27,752 nt of DNA, from contig JAWUYB010000036.1 in assembly GCA_034111025.1 (NCBI GenBank), positions 1 through 27,752 of the forward strand. The letters run 5' to 3'. A program made the translations under genes and the position numbers. This document shows, piece by piece, positions 1-9,391 of the stretch; within the stretch, counting starts at the first letter, position 1, and every line of letters starts with the position of its first letter. The notes under the pieces are model-generated. The model saw only the letters and a list, made by a program, of their open reading frames with translations, was not told the origin of the DNA and searched no databases. This DNA comes from CAJXJP01 sp034111025. GTDB lineage: Bacteria > Patescibacteriota > Gracilibacteria > BD1-5 > UBA6164.

Positions 1-4
1 TTAT

Positions 5-80
5 TGGTGGGTCATCCGGGGCTCGAACCCAGGACCTTGTCCTTAAAAGGGACCTGCTCTACCAACTGAGCTAATAACCC
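5..80 (-). tRNA. tRNA-Lys(UUU), copy 1
   Basis: The minus strand folds as a complete cloverleaf: a 7-bp acceptor stem, a D arm (GCTC/GAGC), an anticodon loop CTTTTAA with anticodon UUU, and a T arm with loop TTCGAGC. The discriminator base is A and CCA is encoded (positions 5-7). The body (8-80) is 73 nt. Position 27-43 is a G/A mismatch. The gene is identical to the copy at 115-190 and probably shares its transcript. UUU decodes lysine AAA/AAG, abundant codons in this A-rich genome. Confidence 0.95.
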
Positions 81-114
81 ATATTATACTTGAGTTTTAG
101 AGAAAATAATGAAA

Positions 115-190
115 TGGTGGGTCATCCGGGGCTCGAACCCAGGACCTTGTCCTTAAAAGGGACCTGCTCTACCAACTGAGCTAATAACCC
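115..190 (-). tRNA. tRNA-Lys(UUU), copy 2
   Basis: This is a second 73-nt tRNA-Lys(UUU) with encoded CCA at 115-117, identical in the body (118-190) to the copy 34 nt away. It is the promoter-proximal member of the pair on the minus strand. An 11-nt sequence on its 5' side (plus coordinates 196-206) is perfectly complementary to one on its 3' side (96-106), so the precursor could form a closed processing stem around this tRNA. Confidence 0.95.
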
Positions 191-214
191 ATTGTTTTTC
201 TCTAAAGCTCGTGT

Positions 215-242
215 ATTGTATGAGAAAATAGTTCAATTGCAA
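215..242 (-). promoter_or_regulatory. Probable promoter of the tRNA-Lys pair
   Basis: On the minus strand TTGCAA (237-242) and TACAAT (215-220) are separated by 16 nt, with the tRNA starting about 24 nt downstream of the -10 element. It lies in the short gap between the truB stop and the tRNAs. Chance matches are common in such AT-rich DNA, so confidence is moderate. Confidence 0.5.
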
Positions 243-250
243 ATCTTTTT

Positions 251-1123
251 TTAGATTTTTCTTTTCGGTTTTAGAACACCTTCATTATAAATAACTGTAT
301 TAGAAATTGCTCATCAATTCATCACTAAATATTCTCATTCTTGGTAGTTAAATTTTTTCATATTTGTTACTAATCCTTGATCTAATCTTTTTATTAACAT
401 ATCATCAAGAGTTATTATTTTATCACTTCAAAATAATTCTATTTCAGAAAAATATTTAGTTTTATCAAATTCATCTAATATTTGAGAATTTTTTACATCT
501 AATTTATCTATTTTTGTTCTTCTTAGGTATGATATAAAACCTCCTGTTCAAAGTAATTTACCTAAATCAAAAGCAATACTTCTAATATAAGTCCCTGCGG
601 AAACTTTTGCTCTGATAGTTATTTCAGGGTAATTGTATGATAGTATTTTAATTTCAAAAATAGTAGCTTTTCTTTTTTTCATTTCAAATTCTTCCCCTGC
701 TCTAATTTTATCTAATGCTTTTCTTCAGTCAATTTTTAACGCTGAGTATTTAGGTGGAATTTGTTCGATTTCTCAAGTAAAATTATTATTAATAATCTCT
801 TGAATAGATTCTAAACTTAGCTCAGATTGATATATTTTTTGTAATTCTTGTGATATGTATTCAACTTCCGTTTCTGAGTCGTATGATGCAGTTATACCAT
901 TTAATTGAACAGTAAATTCATATTCTTTATTATCTTTTTCGAAATATGGAATAAGTTTTGTATAATTTCAAACAGCTACTAAAAGAGCCCCTGTTGCCAG
1001 AGGATCTAGAGTACCTGTATGTCACATTTTTTTTATATTTAATTTCTTTTTGAGTACACGTAATACGTCAAAACTAGAAAATCAAATTGGTTTATCTATT
1101 AAATAAAAAGCACTAGTATTCAT
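251..1123 (-). CDS. truB: tRNA pseudouridine(55) synthase TruB
   Basis: TruB isomerises U55 in the T loop of tRNAs. The 290-residue protein shows the family N-terminus KPIGFSSFDVLR and the catalytic motif GHTGTLDPLATG, with the expected catalytic Asp at about residue 40. It also has the later GTYIRSIAFDLGKLLG motif. Several glycines, including those of KPIG and MGHTG, are encoded by TGA, so the gene reads through only under code 25. The ATG at 1121-1123 lies inside the 3' end of the upstream signal peptidase gene (11-bp overlap), which indicates translational coupling in one operon. It ends with TAA, followed by the tRNA promoter. Length is normal for a TruB with a short C-terminal extension. 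Confidence 0.93.
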
Positions 1124-1913
1124 AATTTTTTGGTGAATTTAAAAATTTAGGTGTTGTATCAATTCCTAATTTTGGATGAGTAAAGTCAAATTTACTAAAA
1201 TTAAAATATCATAAATCTAAAAATACTTTTCCTGTTAAATCTTGATCACGTACAAAATTACTTGATCATGGGTAAGAACATGAAGAAAAACAATGTCTTG
1301 AATCTGTAGAATGATTTCTATTATCTCATAATACAAAAAATTCATTATTCGGAATTTTATATTCTTTTCTTTCACGGAGTCATCCAACAAAAGTATAACC
1401 TTTGTTTTCTTCATTTAAATAAACTTCATCTAATTCAATGAATTCATTTGATCATTTAATTTTTATCGAAATTTTTCATTCTTCAATACGTACACTGTCA
1501 CCTGGAATCCCTATAATTCTTTTTAGAAAAAATTCTTTTACTAAACTGACATTTGGTTTAAATACTACAACATCTCACCTCTCTGGTGTTCATAGCCTAT
1601 AAGACAATCTATCTACAATAATAAATTCTTTGTCATAATATGAACTATACATTGATTGACCATTAATTTGAAAGGGCATTGCTAAGAATGTACGTATAAA
1701 TAGTACTATTAATACTATTACAACAAGGTCTTTCAAAAAATCAACCACTTCTCAAGTAAATGTTAATTCTTCTTTTTCTTGATGTTTTTCTTCATTATTT
1801 TTTAATGATTTTTTTGTATCTTCATCTAGTTTATTTTCTTCTCACAATATTTCTTGAGTTGCTATTTCTAATTCTTCTTTTTTGGATTTATTCTTTTTAT
1901 TTTTTTCTCCCAA
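1113..1913 (-). CDS. lepB: Signal peptidase I
   Basis: Type I signal peptidase cleaves signal peptides from exported proteins at the outer face of the membrane. The order is: a charged cytoplasmic N-terminus of about 60 residues rich in Lys and Glu, one transmembrane helix (FLKDLVVIVLIVLFIRTFLA, about 60-80), the Ser motif FQINGQSMYSS (Ser about 87), the Lys motif KEFFLKRIIGIPGD (Lys about 131), and box E LGDNRNHSTDSRH. The Ser/Lys dyad is intact. No ATG fits the frame upstream of the membrane helix. TTG at 1911-1913 is my best start; the frame stays open about 36 nt further. It is the only gene here stopping with TAG. It overlaps truB by 11 bp. Its substrates would include the large secreted protein encoded just upstream. 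The start is uncertain by a few residues; function is secure. Confidence 0.9.
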
Positions 1914-1951
1914 AACATAACTATTAATACAAATACAAATTGTTCATTTAG

Positions 1952-1978
1952 ATTATATCGTATTTTTACAAATTGCAA
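1952..1978 (-). promoter_or_regulatory. Candidate promoter of lepB-truB
   Basis: On the minus strand a perfect TATAAT (1952-1957) has a TTGCAA 15 nt upstream (1973-1978). The transcript would begin about 35 nt before the proposed TTG start. The spacer is shorter than the optimal 17 nt. Confidence 0.45.
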
Positions 1979-2000
1979 AAAAAAAGAGAGAGATCTAGAA

Positions 2001-2040
2001 TGAACTGCCCACTAAAAAGTAGAGTGTAAATAAAAAAGAC
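2001..2040 (+). repeat. Left inverted repeat of the IS3-family element
   Basis: It matches the reverse complement of 2674-2715 over about 40 nt with small gaps, including a shared tract AAATAAAAAAGA. The terminal TG and the TGAACTG start fit IS3-family ends. Confidence 0.8.
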
Positions 2041-2055
2041 ACTCTACTTTTTTTT
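2014..2055. terminator. Strong hairpin inside the IS left end
   Basis: A perfect 14-bp stem (2014-2027 with 2039-2052) and an 11-nt loop are followed by a T run on the plus strand. It would stop transcription entering the element from outside, a known arrangement in insertion sequences, and may also end transcripts reading in from the left. Confidence 0.65.
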
Positions 2056-2111
2056 GTATTTAAATATACTGGAGAAAAGTAATTAATATGTAATAAAGAA
2101 TTATATCTAAA

Positions 2112-2585
2112 TTGGAATATAGCACAGTTCAAATAAAAGAAATTGAATCAAATAAATATGTAGAAAAATGTACTTCTAAACAAATAAGGTTTACGAATGA
2201 ATGTAAAATAGAAGTCCTTAAATTAGCAGATAAATGAATGTTTCACAGAGAGGTATTTCATAAATTATGATTTCCTGAATATGTAGTATTATCAAAAGTT
2301 CCATGATACTATAAATACAAGAAAAAAGTAAGTTTAAAAATGACAAAAGAAAATAAAGAAAAATGAGATGTAAAGTCACTTAAGGCACTAGTATTCAAGT
2401 ATAAAATGAAGTATGGATATCGCATAATTGTGATGAAACTCAGACAAAGCTGAACTATTATGAATCATAAAAAAGTACTGAGATTAATGAAAAAATATGG
2501 CTTACTATCAGTTATTAGAAAGAAAAATCCTTATGCTAAAATCAGAAAAGCAACTCAAGAACGCAGTAAAAAAATATATGAATAA
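2112..2585 (+). pseudogene. IS3-family transposase, OrfA/OrfB remnant lacking DDE domain
   Basis: Translated with UGA as Gly, this frame gives an OrfA-like helix-turn-helix part (CKIEVLKLADKG) followed by the typical start of IS3 OrfB, including KYKMKYGYRIIVMKL and NHKKVLRLMKKYGL. These match the conserved YGYRRI and NxKRVxRLMK motifs of the family. The frame then stops at TAA 2583-2585, just where the catalytic integrase core would begin. The TTG at 2112 is only the first plausible start after a stop. The OrfA part also looks truncated, since it jumps directly into OrfB sequence. This is a decayed gene rather than a functional one; family assignment is confident. Confidence 0.8.
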
Positions 2586-2675
2586 ATATATGTTTGAATA
2601 CAATAACAACAGACCACAATTGAACAGAAAAAATGACTCCTGTACAATACAGAAATCATCTTTTAAATAATTAAA
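2586..2675 (+). pseudogene. Residual C-terminus of IS3 OrfB
   Basis: Reading YNNNRPQLN and then, after a frame change, MTPVQYRNHLLNN gives the standard end of IS3-family transposases, where a YNxxRPxL motif is followed by a conserved MTPxxYR motif. The frame change falls in an A run before ATGACT. Roughly 200 residues of catalytic core are missing between this piece and the preceding remnant. Confidence 0.75.
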
Positions 2676-2715
2676 CTCTTTTTTATTTCCACTATACTTT
2701 AGTGGGGTCAGTTCA
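2674..2715 (-). repeat. Right inverted repeat of the IS3-family element
   Basis: This is the inverted partner of 2001-2040. It also contains a short internal hairpin (CCACTA/TAGTGG, 2689-2706). The outer boundary is the final A of CAGTTCA. Confidence 0.8.
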
Positions 2716-2733
2716 TAATAGCGCTCCCTTTTT

Positions 2734-5700
2734 TTATTTATCTTCATCAGTTTTTAACCAATCAGGTATTTTCATGCCATCATCCCATAACTCATCCTCT
2801 ATTTTCTTTTCTTCTTTTCTCAGTATTTCTTCTTTTGTTTGAGTTGTTACTATTTTTTTAGGTTTTGTTTTTGGTAATTTTTTTACTTCTTTTTCTTCTT
2901 TAATTATTTCACTCTTTTTTTCTTCAGGGATTGTTTCTATTTTTTTAGAATTCAATGGACTTTTAATCTCTGTTTTATTATTAACAATTGTAACTGTTTG
3001 TTCTTTAGTAATATTTTTTTCTGTTACCTTATCAGCTTCAACAATAATCTCTTGTTGATCTTTTTTATTAATTATTTTTATAACTTGTTCTTGTTGTTCT
3101 CAATTATTTTCTTTTGTTACTTTATTAATTTCATATATTTTGTTATCTTCACTATTATTTATAGTATCTTGAGATTTATTTTCCTCTATATTATTTATTA
3201 TTTCTTTATGATTATTAGTTTTTTTATTTTCAGAAATTGTTTCATCTAAACTTCATTTTAACCACTCCGGAATATCATCTTTTTTAGCTTCTTGTCTTTT
3301 AGATTCAGTTGAATTATCTGTATCTGAATTAGTTGATAAACTCCCTTTTAACCAGTCTGGAATTTCTGTGTTTTTAATTTCTTTCACCTCTGTTACTTTA
3401 TCTAAATCTTCTTTGCTATCCATCTTTGGTAACTCAGTAGATTTAATATTATTTTTTTGTTTATTATCACTATGTTTTTTATTTTTTTCATTGACATTAT
3501 TAACTGATTTAATGTCTTGGTTTATTGCTCATTTTAACCAATCTGGTATTTCACTGTCATTTTTTTCTACTTTTTCATTTTTAGTAATATCCTGAGGTCT
3601 TGATTTGGAAATGTGTTTATTATAATTACTAATCGTATTTTTTTCTACTTTTTTTTCAGTTACTAGTTCATTTTTAGTAACTTCTTTATCTTCTTCAACA
3701 AAACTCCCTTTTAACCAATCTGGAATGTCTGCATCATTATTTTTATTCAAAACTTTTTCTTCATTTTCATTATCTAATTTTTCAGATACTGGTTCTTTTA
3801 TTATTTTTTTTTCAGTTTTTATTAGTTCTTTTTCTTTATTAAAATTTCTTTTATTATTATTATTTTCTTCTACTTTTTCTTCAGAAAAATTACTTTTTAA
3901 CCAATCTGGTACTTCTTCTTTATTTGTTTTTATATCAGAAGGTTTTGTTTTTGTTTCAATAGTTTTCAAAGGATCTTCTTTTTTGATGTTTTCAGATTTT
4001 ATATTTACATCAGCTATACTTTCTTTTGAACCTAGATCTGCATCAAGTTCTTTTAATATATCTTCCGTTTCATCTTTTTGTACTACTATTTTTCTTTTTT
4101 TACCTGATGTTTTTTCAATAATAAAATCTTGAAAACCTACATTGTCATCTTTATTTGTGATTTTATAGAATAAGAAGAATATAATAAATATTCATATAAA
4201 TATTCATACTATAATAACAAATATAACAAAAATAGTTTTAATTACATTAATAAATGCACTTGTTTCTGTATCAGCTTGATTAGATTCATTACCTTTAGTA
4301 ATTTCATTTTGTTTTTCATCAGCTGGCATATTATCAACCCCACCGTAAACAAAACTAGATAATATAGCTTTAAAATTTTGTTTATCAGTAGTGGTCATAT
4401 CTGGATACACTGCTATAGCTTGTAATATTTCTTTTGCTAATATTTTATTTTCATCTATATCATTATTTATTTTTATGACATCTAGTCTTTCAATAATAGC
4501 ATTATAACATTTCCCATCAGTTGTGTCTGTTGATAATTCACAGTCTATATTTGTTGGTGTAAGATTTTTTAAAGCTACAAACATTAAGTTTTTTTCACTC
4601 TTATCATCTTCACCTTCAAGTAATAATGCTTCTAATAATCCATAAATATTTATTGCATTTATAGAATCAATTTCTGAAATATAACCTTCAAATTCTACAA
4701 TAATTTTTGTTTTTTCAGCAATATCAAACCATTCTTCTTGAAGTTTTTGAACATACATTAGAGATTTTAATCTATATTCTTTCGGTAATTTTTTAATCTC
4801 AGATTTTAATTCTTCGATAGTGAGTTGTTCAGATTCAGTAACACCTTTGAATTCAATACTATTAATATCAATTTCTTCATCATTAATATACTCTTTAATA
4901 ATAAGTAATTCTTGTGAATCTAATATATTTCCTTCAATATCATATCCTATAATATTTATACTTTGATTTTTTGTGTCATTTAATTTAATTTCTACAATTG
5001 AATCATTTTTTCAATATGATAATGAAATATCTTTATCATCATCTTTTCCTCAATTTAAATTAGAATCATATTCCATATTTATATCTAATGTAAAATCCGT
5101 CAAACTATTTTCTGTAGCTCATTTTGATTCTCCTAAATACAAGAATAATTTTTGTTTATCATCAAGAATAGTAATTATATTATCTTTTATCTCTTGATTA
5201 GAAAATACTACAATTCATTGCTTTCTTGCTGCAATTAAATTTTTAACATTTTTCTTAACATTAAATTTTTTAGTTTCAGTTTTAATTCATTCTTTTAATT
5301 CTAATGAAATGTCATATGAACCTTTATTTCAATCAAAGGTGTGAATAAATGAACTTGAATCCGATACTTTAATTCATGATCATAAATTCCATACTATAGA
5401 ATCTATTTTTCAAATACTTGTATTAAAAATTACAAATTTATTACCTATAGATAAATAATCCATATCAGGTTTTAACAAATTTGATACATTCATAGTAATA
5501 CTTTTTGTATTACTATACCCTTTATATTTAGCTTTAATTTTTGCGTAGAATTCTCCTGATCTTTCATAAGTATAAGATATACTTGGAGTATTCGTTTTTT
5601 GTTCATAAAATCCGTCTCAATCTAAATCCCATGAGTACTCTGCTTTGTTTGATAAGTTATATCCTAATATATTTTCAACTTCTGCTGAAAAAACTACTTC

Positions 5701-8196
5701 TTCTCAAACGGAAATAGATGAATCATTTACCGCTAGATTTACTAATGGTACATTAATATTATCTCAAGTAAGAGTAATAAAATATTTTGAACCTGTAATA
5801 TCTTCTGATGAAACCCTTACTTCGTTGTTATCTTTCATTAATACAACAAAATAATAATTTCATGTAACTTTCGGTAATACAAAAGTTGTATTTGCTTGTT
5901 TTGTTGCTCTAAAATCTTGAGGTTCTGGATCAATGTCAGTATAATAGTACCATAAATATGATTGAATAACCCCGTCTAAATCTTTAGCGCCAAGAGCTTT
6001 AACTTTTACTACTACTGGATCAGCAGTACCATCTATAATTTGTACATCAACTGAAGATAAAGTTGGTTTTAAATTTTCAATCTTCACCCAAGTTTTTACC
6101 CTATTTACTTGCCCTTTAATCTTACTCTTTACTGTTAATTGTATAGGAAAACATCCTAATTCATCAAATTTTTGAGTAAAGTTAATACTAGAGTAGTATT
6201 TATTTTGTCCTAATTTCCAAGAATATGTTAATCCTATATTTTTCCCTGTTACATCTATACTCTCATTCCCAGAAAAACTTACTATTCCAGCTCTATCAAG
6301 TACATAAGCACTTTCACCATAACAGAGTCATGCTTGAGCTTCAACTTCATTCCCTTGTGTATTTTTTACATCTATATATGCTAAGGGTTTATTTGAATCT
6401 CAAATATACACTTTTTTAAAATATGTATTAGTCTTATCATCAGAATCTGATACTTCCAATTTCACTGTATAAATACCACTTTCTTTATACACATGTGTAA
6501 TATTTGAATTCCTACCACTTTTTATATTTCCATCACCAAAATTCCAAGAAAAAACACTTGCTTCTGGAGAATCAGCTTGAAAGTTAATAGGTGTTTCCCT
6601 TTGAGTAACTCTTGGATATGCTGCAAAATCTAATGATAAAATAGATTTTACAACTACTTTTTTAGTTACTTGCGCTGACATTCATTCTGGATCAGTAACT
6701 TGTAATAAAACACTATGACTTTCTATTGAATCAAATGTATAATATCATACTGAACCGTTAAAGCTTGCTCTATCAAGTTCGACTCTTTCACCATCAATTA
6801 TCCATTCATACCTTAATTTTCCATCATCTATTCAGTCTAAATCATAACTTTTAGAAGCATCTAAAAGTAGCGTATTTGGTTGATGAGAATATGGTATTTT
6901 ATATGAATAATCCGCTACAGGAGCACGAGAATTAATATAAATAATTTTTGTATCAATATCTACCTCACCTGAAGGTTCAGTAACTTTTAATTTTATATTA
7001 TATTTCCCTTTTTTAGGAAAAGTATATGTAAATGTTTTCCCACTCTTATTAAAAATTTGTTTATCAAAATCTATATCTATTATTTCCCAATCATAACTTA
7101 GATCGTCATCTGATCCTGTTGGTTGAGCTGAAAAAGTAAATTTATCTCCTAAATATCATTCTTCTTGAGAAGCATTAACAGTTGCTATCGGGTCATGAAC
7201 ATTAATAGTAAACTTTCTTTCTACTGTTTTTCATTCATTAGTTCTCAATTTTAATATAACTGTATATTCTCCTTCTTTAGAATATTTAATTCTTTCTATT
7301 TCAGGTTCTCCTGTATTGGTACGTTCAACACCATTACCAAAATCCCATTCAGTTCTTGTAAATTTAGCTCCACCTGTTGGTGTAGAACTCGTAGCATCAA
7401 AAACTAAACCATATCATGATTCTTCTGGTGTAAATTTTAATTCATCTTTATCTCTAAGCCTATCACTATTAACTTTAATAATAAGTGAGGCTATCTTTTC
7501 TTTTACAACTATATCTTCTCTTGAACGAAATGGTAGAACATCTGTAAATCCTTTTGAATTTTTATGTGATGATGTTACATCTAAAAATGCTGAGAATGTA
7601 CCTTCTTCTCTAAAAACATAATGAATAGATGGTTTATTTCAGATTACTTTTCTTTTTCCAGCATCATCAATCCACCAAACATAATTATATTCAGGTATTT
7701 TTGTACCTGTTTCATCTCTTACACTCCCTCTTAGTGTAACACTCATTGGAGCATTCCCTTTTTCTGGAGTAGCAGTTACACTCCCTTTAATAGATTTAAT
7801 ATTTACATCTTCTAGGTATTTATCTAATGCATCAACTAATCATAAATACATTGTATCATTTGCGGGATATTTTGCTGACTTAGCTAAAGCAATCTCCAAT
7901 TTTTTGTATAAATTCTTATTAATAAGATTATCTGGAAGATAATTATAACTCTCTTTTGCAATTTTATAAATATCTACAATTGTAGATTCTTTTACAGATC
8001 ATGCTACTTCAAAATCATTTCTTAGTGTAAAAAATTGTTCTGTAAGCTTATATCTATATTCGTTAAATGTTCAAAGATCCACCGTCCTTAATTGTGTGAA
8101 CGCTATACTTTGTGAAGAGTTCGCAGCAAAAACAGCAGAAAGATTTCCGCTTAGTATTGAGAAAACACAGAGTATTACGAGGATTTTTTTCATCAT
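2734..8196 (-). CDS. Giant exported PKD-domain membrane protein with WLK-motif tail
   Basis: One continuous code-25 frame of 1820 residues. A signal peptide (KKILVILCVFSILSG to AVFA/AN, about 1-27) and a helical region to about 130 are followed by about nine PKD/Ig-like modules (about 130-1000). The clearest PKD has FSWNFGDGNIKSG and YTVKLEVSDSDD. A mixed region follows, then one transmembrane helix (about 1316-1346, FVIFVIIVGIFIGIFIIFF), then a Lys/Glu/Asn-rich cytoplasmic tail of about 475 residues. The tail repeats IPDWLK, VPDWLK or IPEWLK six times and the last copy almost ends the protein. Two ATGs stand in tandem (8194-8196, 8191-8193); either may start. PKD modules usually mediate surface contacts. 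The tail suggests a docking platform inside the cell; that role is inference. The gene is monocistronic, next to an IS remnant, and divergent from ssb. Confidence 0.85.
2752..3914 (-). repeat. Six dispersed [IV]P[DE]WLK motifs in the cytoplasmic tail
   Basis: Copies lie at about 3897-3914, 3711-3728, 3533-3550, 3345-3363, 3255-3273 and 2752-2770 (about residues 1428, 1490, 1549, 1612, 1642 and 1810). Five are followed by a small residue pair such as SN, GS or GA and a hydrophobic; the last is followed by TDEDK and the stop. The spacers are low-complexity and unrelated, so only the short motif is kept. This is the pattern of a repeated linear binding motif. Confidence 0.8.
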
Positions 8197-8436
8197 AACT
8201 TTTTATTACCAAATAGTTTATTCCTTTTTATAGTACCATACTTCAAAATACCACGCAAAATATCAGACTCAATATTTATGATATCTTCTTGACATATTAT
8301 TTTTTTATTTTTATTAGAATATTAAGAATAATATATACAACTTATATACTTTTTTATAAAAAAGTTTGCATATATATATTTTTTTATATAATTTTATTTG
8401 TGCATATATAAACTATTATAACATAAACTTAGTAAC
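8197..8436. promoter_or_regulatory. AT-rich divergent promoter region
   Basis: These 240 bp separate the PKD protein gene (minus) from ssb (plus). No ORF is evident. For ssb, TATAAC at 8417-8422 would give a leader of only about 8 nt, and a second candidate pair is TTGCAT (8366-8371) with TATAAT (8387-8392), spaced 15 nt. No Shine-Dalgarno sequence precedes either gene. Exact promoters cannot be fixed because the stretch is almost all A and T. Confidence 0.4.
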
Positions 8437-8883
8437 ATGGATTTAAATAAAGCGCAAGTAATAGGTAGAATTACACAAGAAGTAGAATTAAAACAAACTC
8501 CTAACTGACAAAACGTAACAAGTTTTTCAATCGCAACAAATAGAAACTGGACTGATTCAAGTGGTATGAAACAAGAACAAGTTGAATTTCATAATATGGT
8601 ATTATGGGGGAAACTCGCTGAAATAGCTGGCCAATATGTTAAAAAAGGAAGTAAATTATTCCTAGAAGGGAGACTTCAAACAAGATCATGGGAAGCACAA
8701 GACGGAACAAAAAGATATAGAACAGAAATCGTAGGTGAAAATATGATAATGCTAGATAATAGAACAGATTCTAAACCAGGTGAATTCTCAAAACCAGGAG
8801 CATCTACAAATGATACTCCCGCAGTGAAAAGAACAACTCCAAAACAAGAGGAAGAAATCTCAGTTGAAGATATTCCATTTTAA
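8437..8883 (+). CDS. ssb: Single-stranded DNA-binding protein SSB
   Basis: SSB coats single-stranded DNA in replication, repair and recombination and recruits partners through its acidic tip. The 148-residue protein has an N-terminal OB fold (about 1-108) with the family motifs NKAQVIGRI, TSFSIATNR, VEFHNMVLWGKLAE and GSKLFLEGRLQTRSW. A flexible linker follows, then the conserved tip EISVEDIPF. The N-terminal methionine is fixed by homology. Only one glycine (TPNGQN) is coded by TGA; the others use GGN. The gene stands alone, ending at a strong terminator. No Shine-Dalgarno sequence is present. Confidence 0.97.
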
Positions 8884-8884
8884 T

Positions 8885-8916
8885 AAAAAAACGTAAGACT
8901 AAGTCTTACGTTTTTT
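8885..8916 (+). terminator. Terminator of ssb
   Basis: A perfect inverted repeat CGTAAGACT/AGTCTTACG lies directly after the stop, preceded by an A run and followed by six T. Confidence 0.9.
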
Positions 8917-8982
8917 ACTCTTTTTATCATTTTCCAATAATTGCGTTTCATTTCTGAAATTGGCAAAATAGAAATAAAATCG

Positions 8983-9296
8983 ATGAAAAAAATATCTAAC
9001 AAATATATCAGATATAATTATATATATACCAAAAAATTATATACAGGTATATTATTAACAGATAAAGATCACTTTGCTATAAAATTAGCCTGTTTTTAAA
9101 GAATTATGATAATTTTGATATAGATATTGTATTTACAAAAAATAAATGGTTACTAATATGTAATGAAAATAGTATCGAGACACCTCTGGATTTACATAAA
9201 ATACAATTTATAGTTGGTGAACTTGTAGGAAACCCTAAAGAAGCACTCAATGAGGTTTTTAAATTATTAAAAAATCTTATTTTATTCCCGGCATAA
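8983..9296 (+). pseudogene. Small unknown ORF interrupted by a -1 frameshift
   Basis: From ATG 8983 the frame encodes 38 residues (MKKISNKYIRYNY...IKLACF) and hits TAA at 9097-9099 just after a run of five T. The -1 frame then continues with protein-like sequence (KNYDNFDIDIVFTKNKW ... GNPKEALNEVFKLLKN) to TAA 9294-9296, which lies inside a terminator hairpin. Adding one T to the run restores a single protein of about 104 residues. I do not recognise the family. The break may be a real mutation, a homopolymer error in the assembly, or a slippage site; the sequence alone cannot decide. Confidence 0.5.
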
Positions 9297-9313
9297 GTCG
9301 GGTTTTTATTTTT
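9287..9313 (+). terminator. Terminator overlapping the stop of the frameshifted ORF
   Basis: CCCGGC and GTCGGG form a GC-rich stem with loop ATAA, followed by a T-rich tract. The TAA of the preceding ORF is in the loop, which supports that ORF having been a real gene. Confidence 0.85.
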
Positions 9314-9391
9314 CCTTGTTTTTGCTTTACAAATCTAATATTTTTCATAAAATATTTGCAGACTTTTAGACTATAAAAATAGAGATAAATA

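Larger units (their letters stand above)
2001..2715 (+). mobile_element. Degenerate IS3-family insertion sequence (715 bp)
   Basis: The element is bounded by imperfect inverted repeats. The left end begins TGAACTGCCCACTAAAAAG and the right end, reverse-complemented, begins TGAACTGACCCCACTAAAG; similarity extends for roughly 40 nt. Between them lies a transposase remnant fusing an OrfA helix-turn-helix segment to the N-terminal part of OrfB, and then only the extreme C-terminus of OrfB. The DDE catalytic region is absent, so the element cannot transpose by itself. No clear target-site duplication is visible (left flank ends CTAGAA, right flank begins TAATAG). It sits between the lepB promoter and the 3' end of the PKD protein gene. 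Confidence 0.85.

Noticed and set aside
1995..2720. Target-site duplication of the IS element
   Set aside because: Flanking bases (CTAGAA and TAATAG) do not match; none can be claimed.
2998..3249. Phe/Ile-rich plus-strand ORF that looks like a membrane protein
   Set aside because: Antisense of A-rich coding sequence of the large minus-strand gene; no promoter or homology.
3725..4132. Ser/Phe-rich plus-strand ORF opposite the tail of the PKD protein
   Set aside because: It is the antisense shadow of the Lys/Glu/Asn-rich tail, and repeats NQSG only because the other strand encodes PDWLK.
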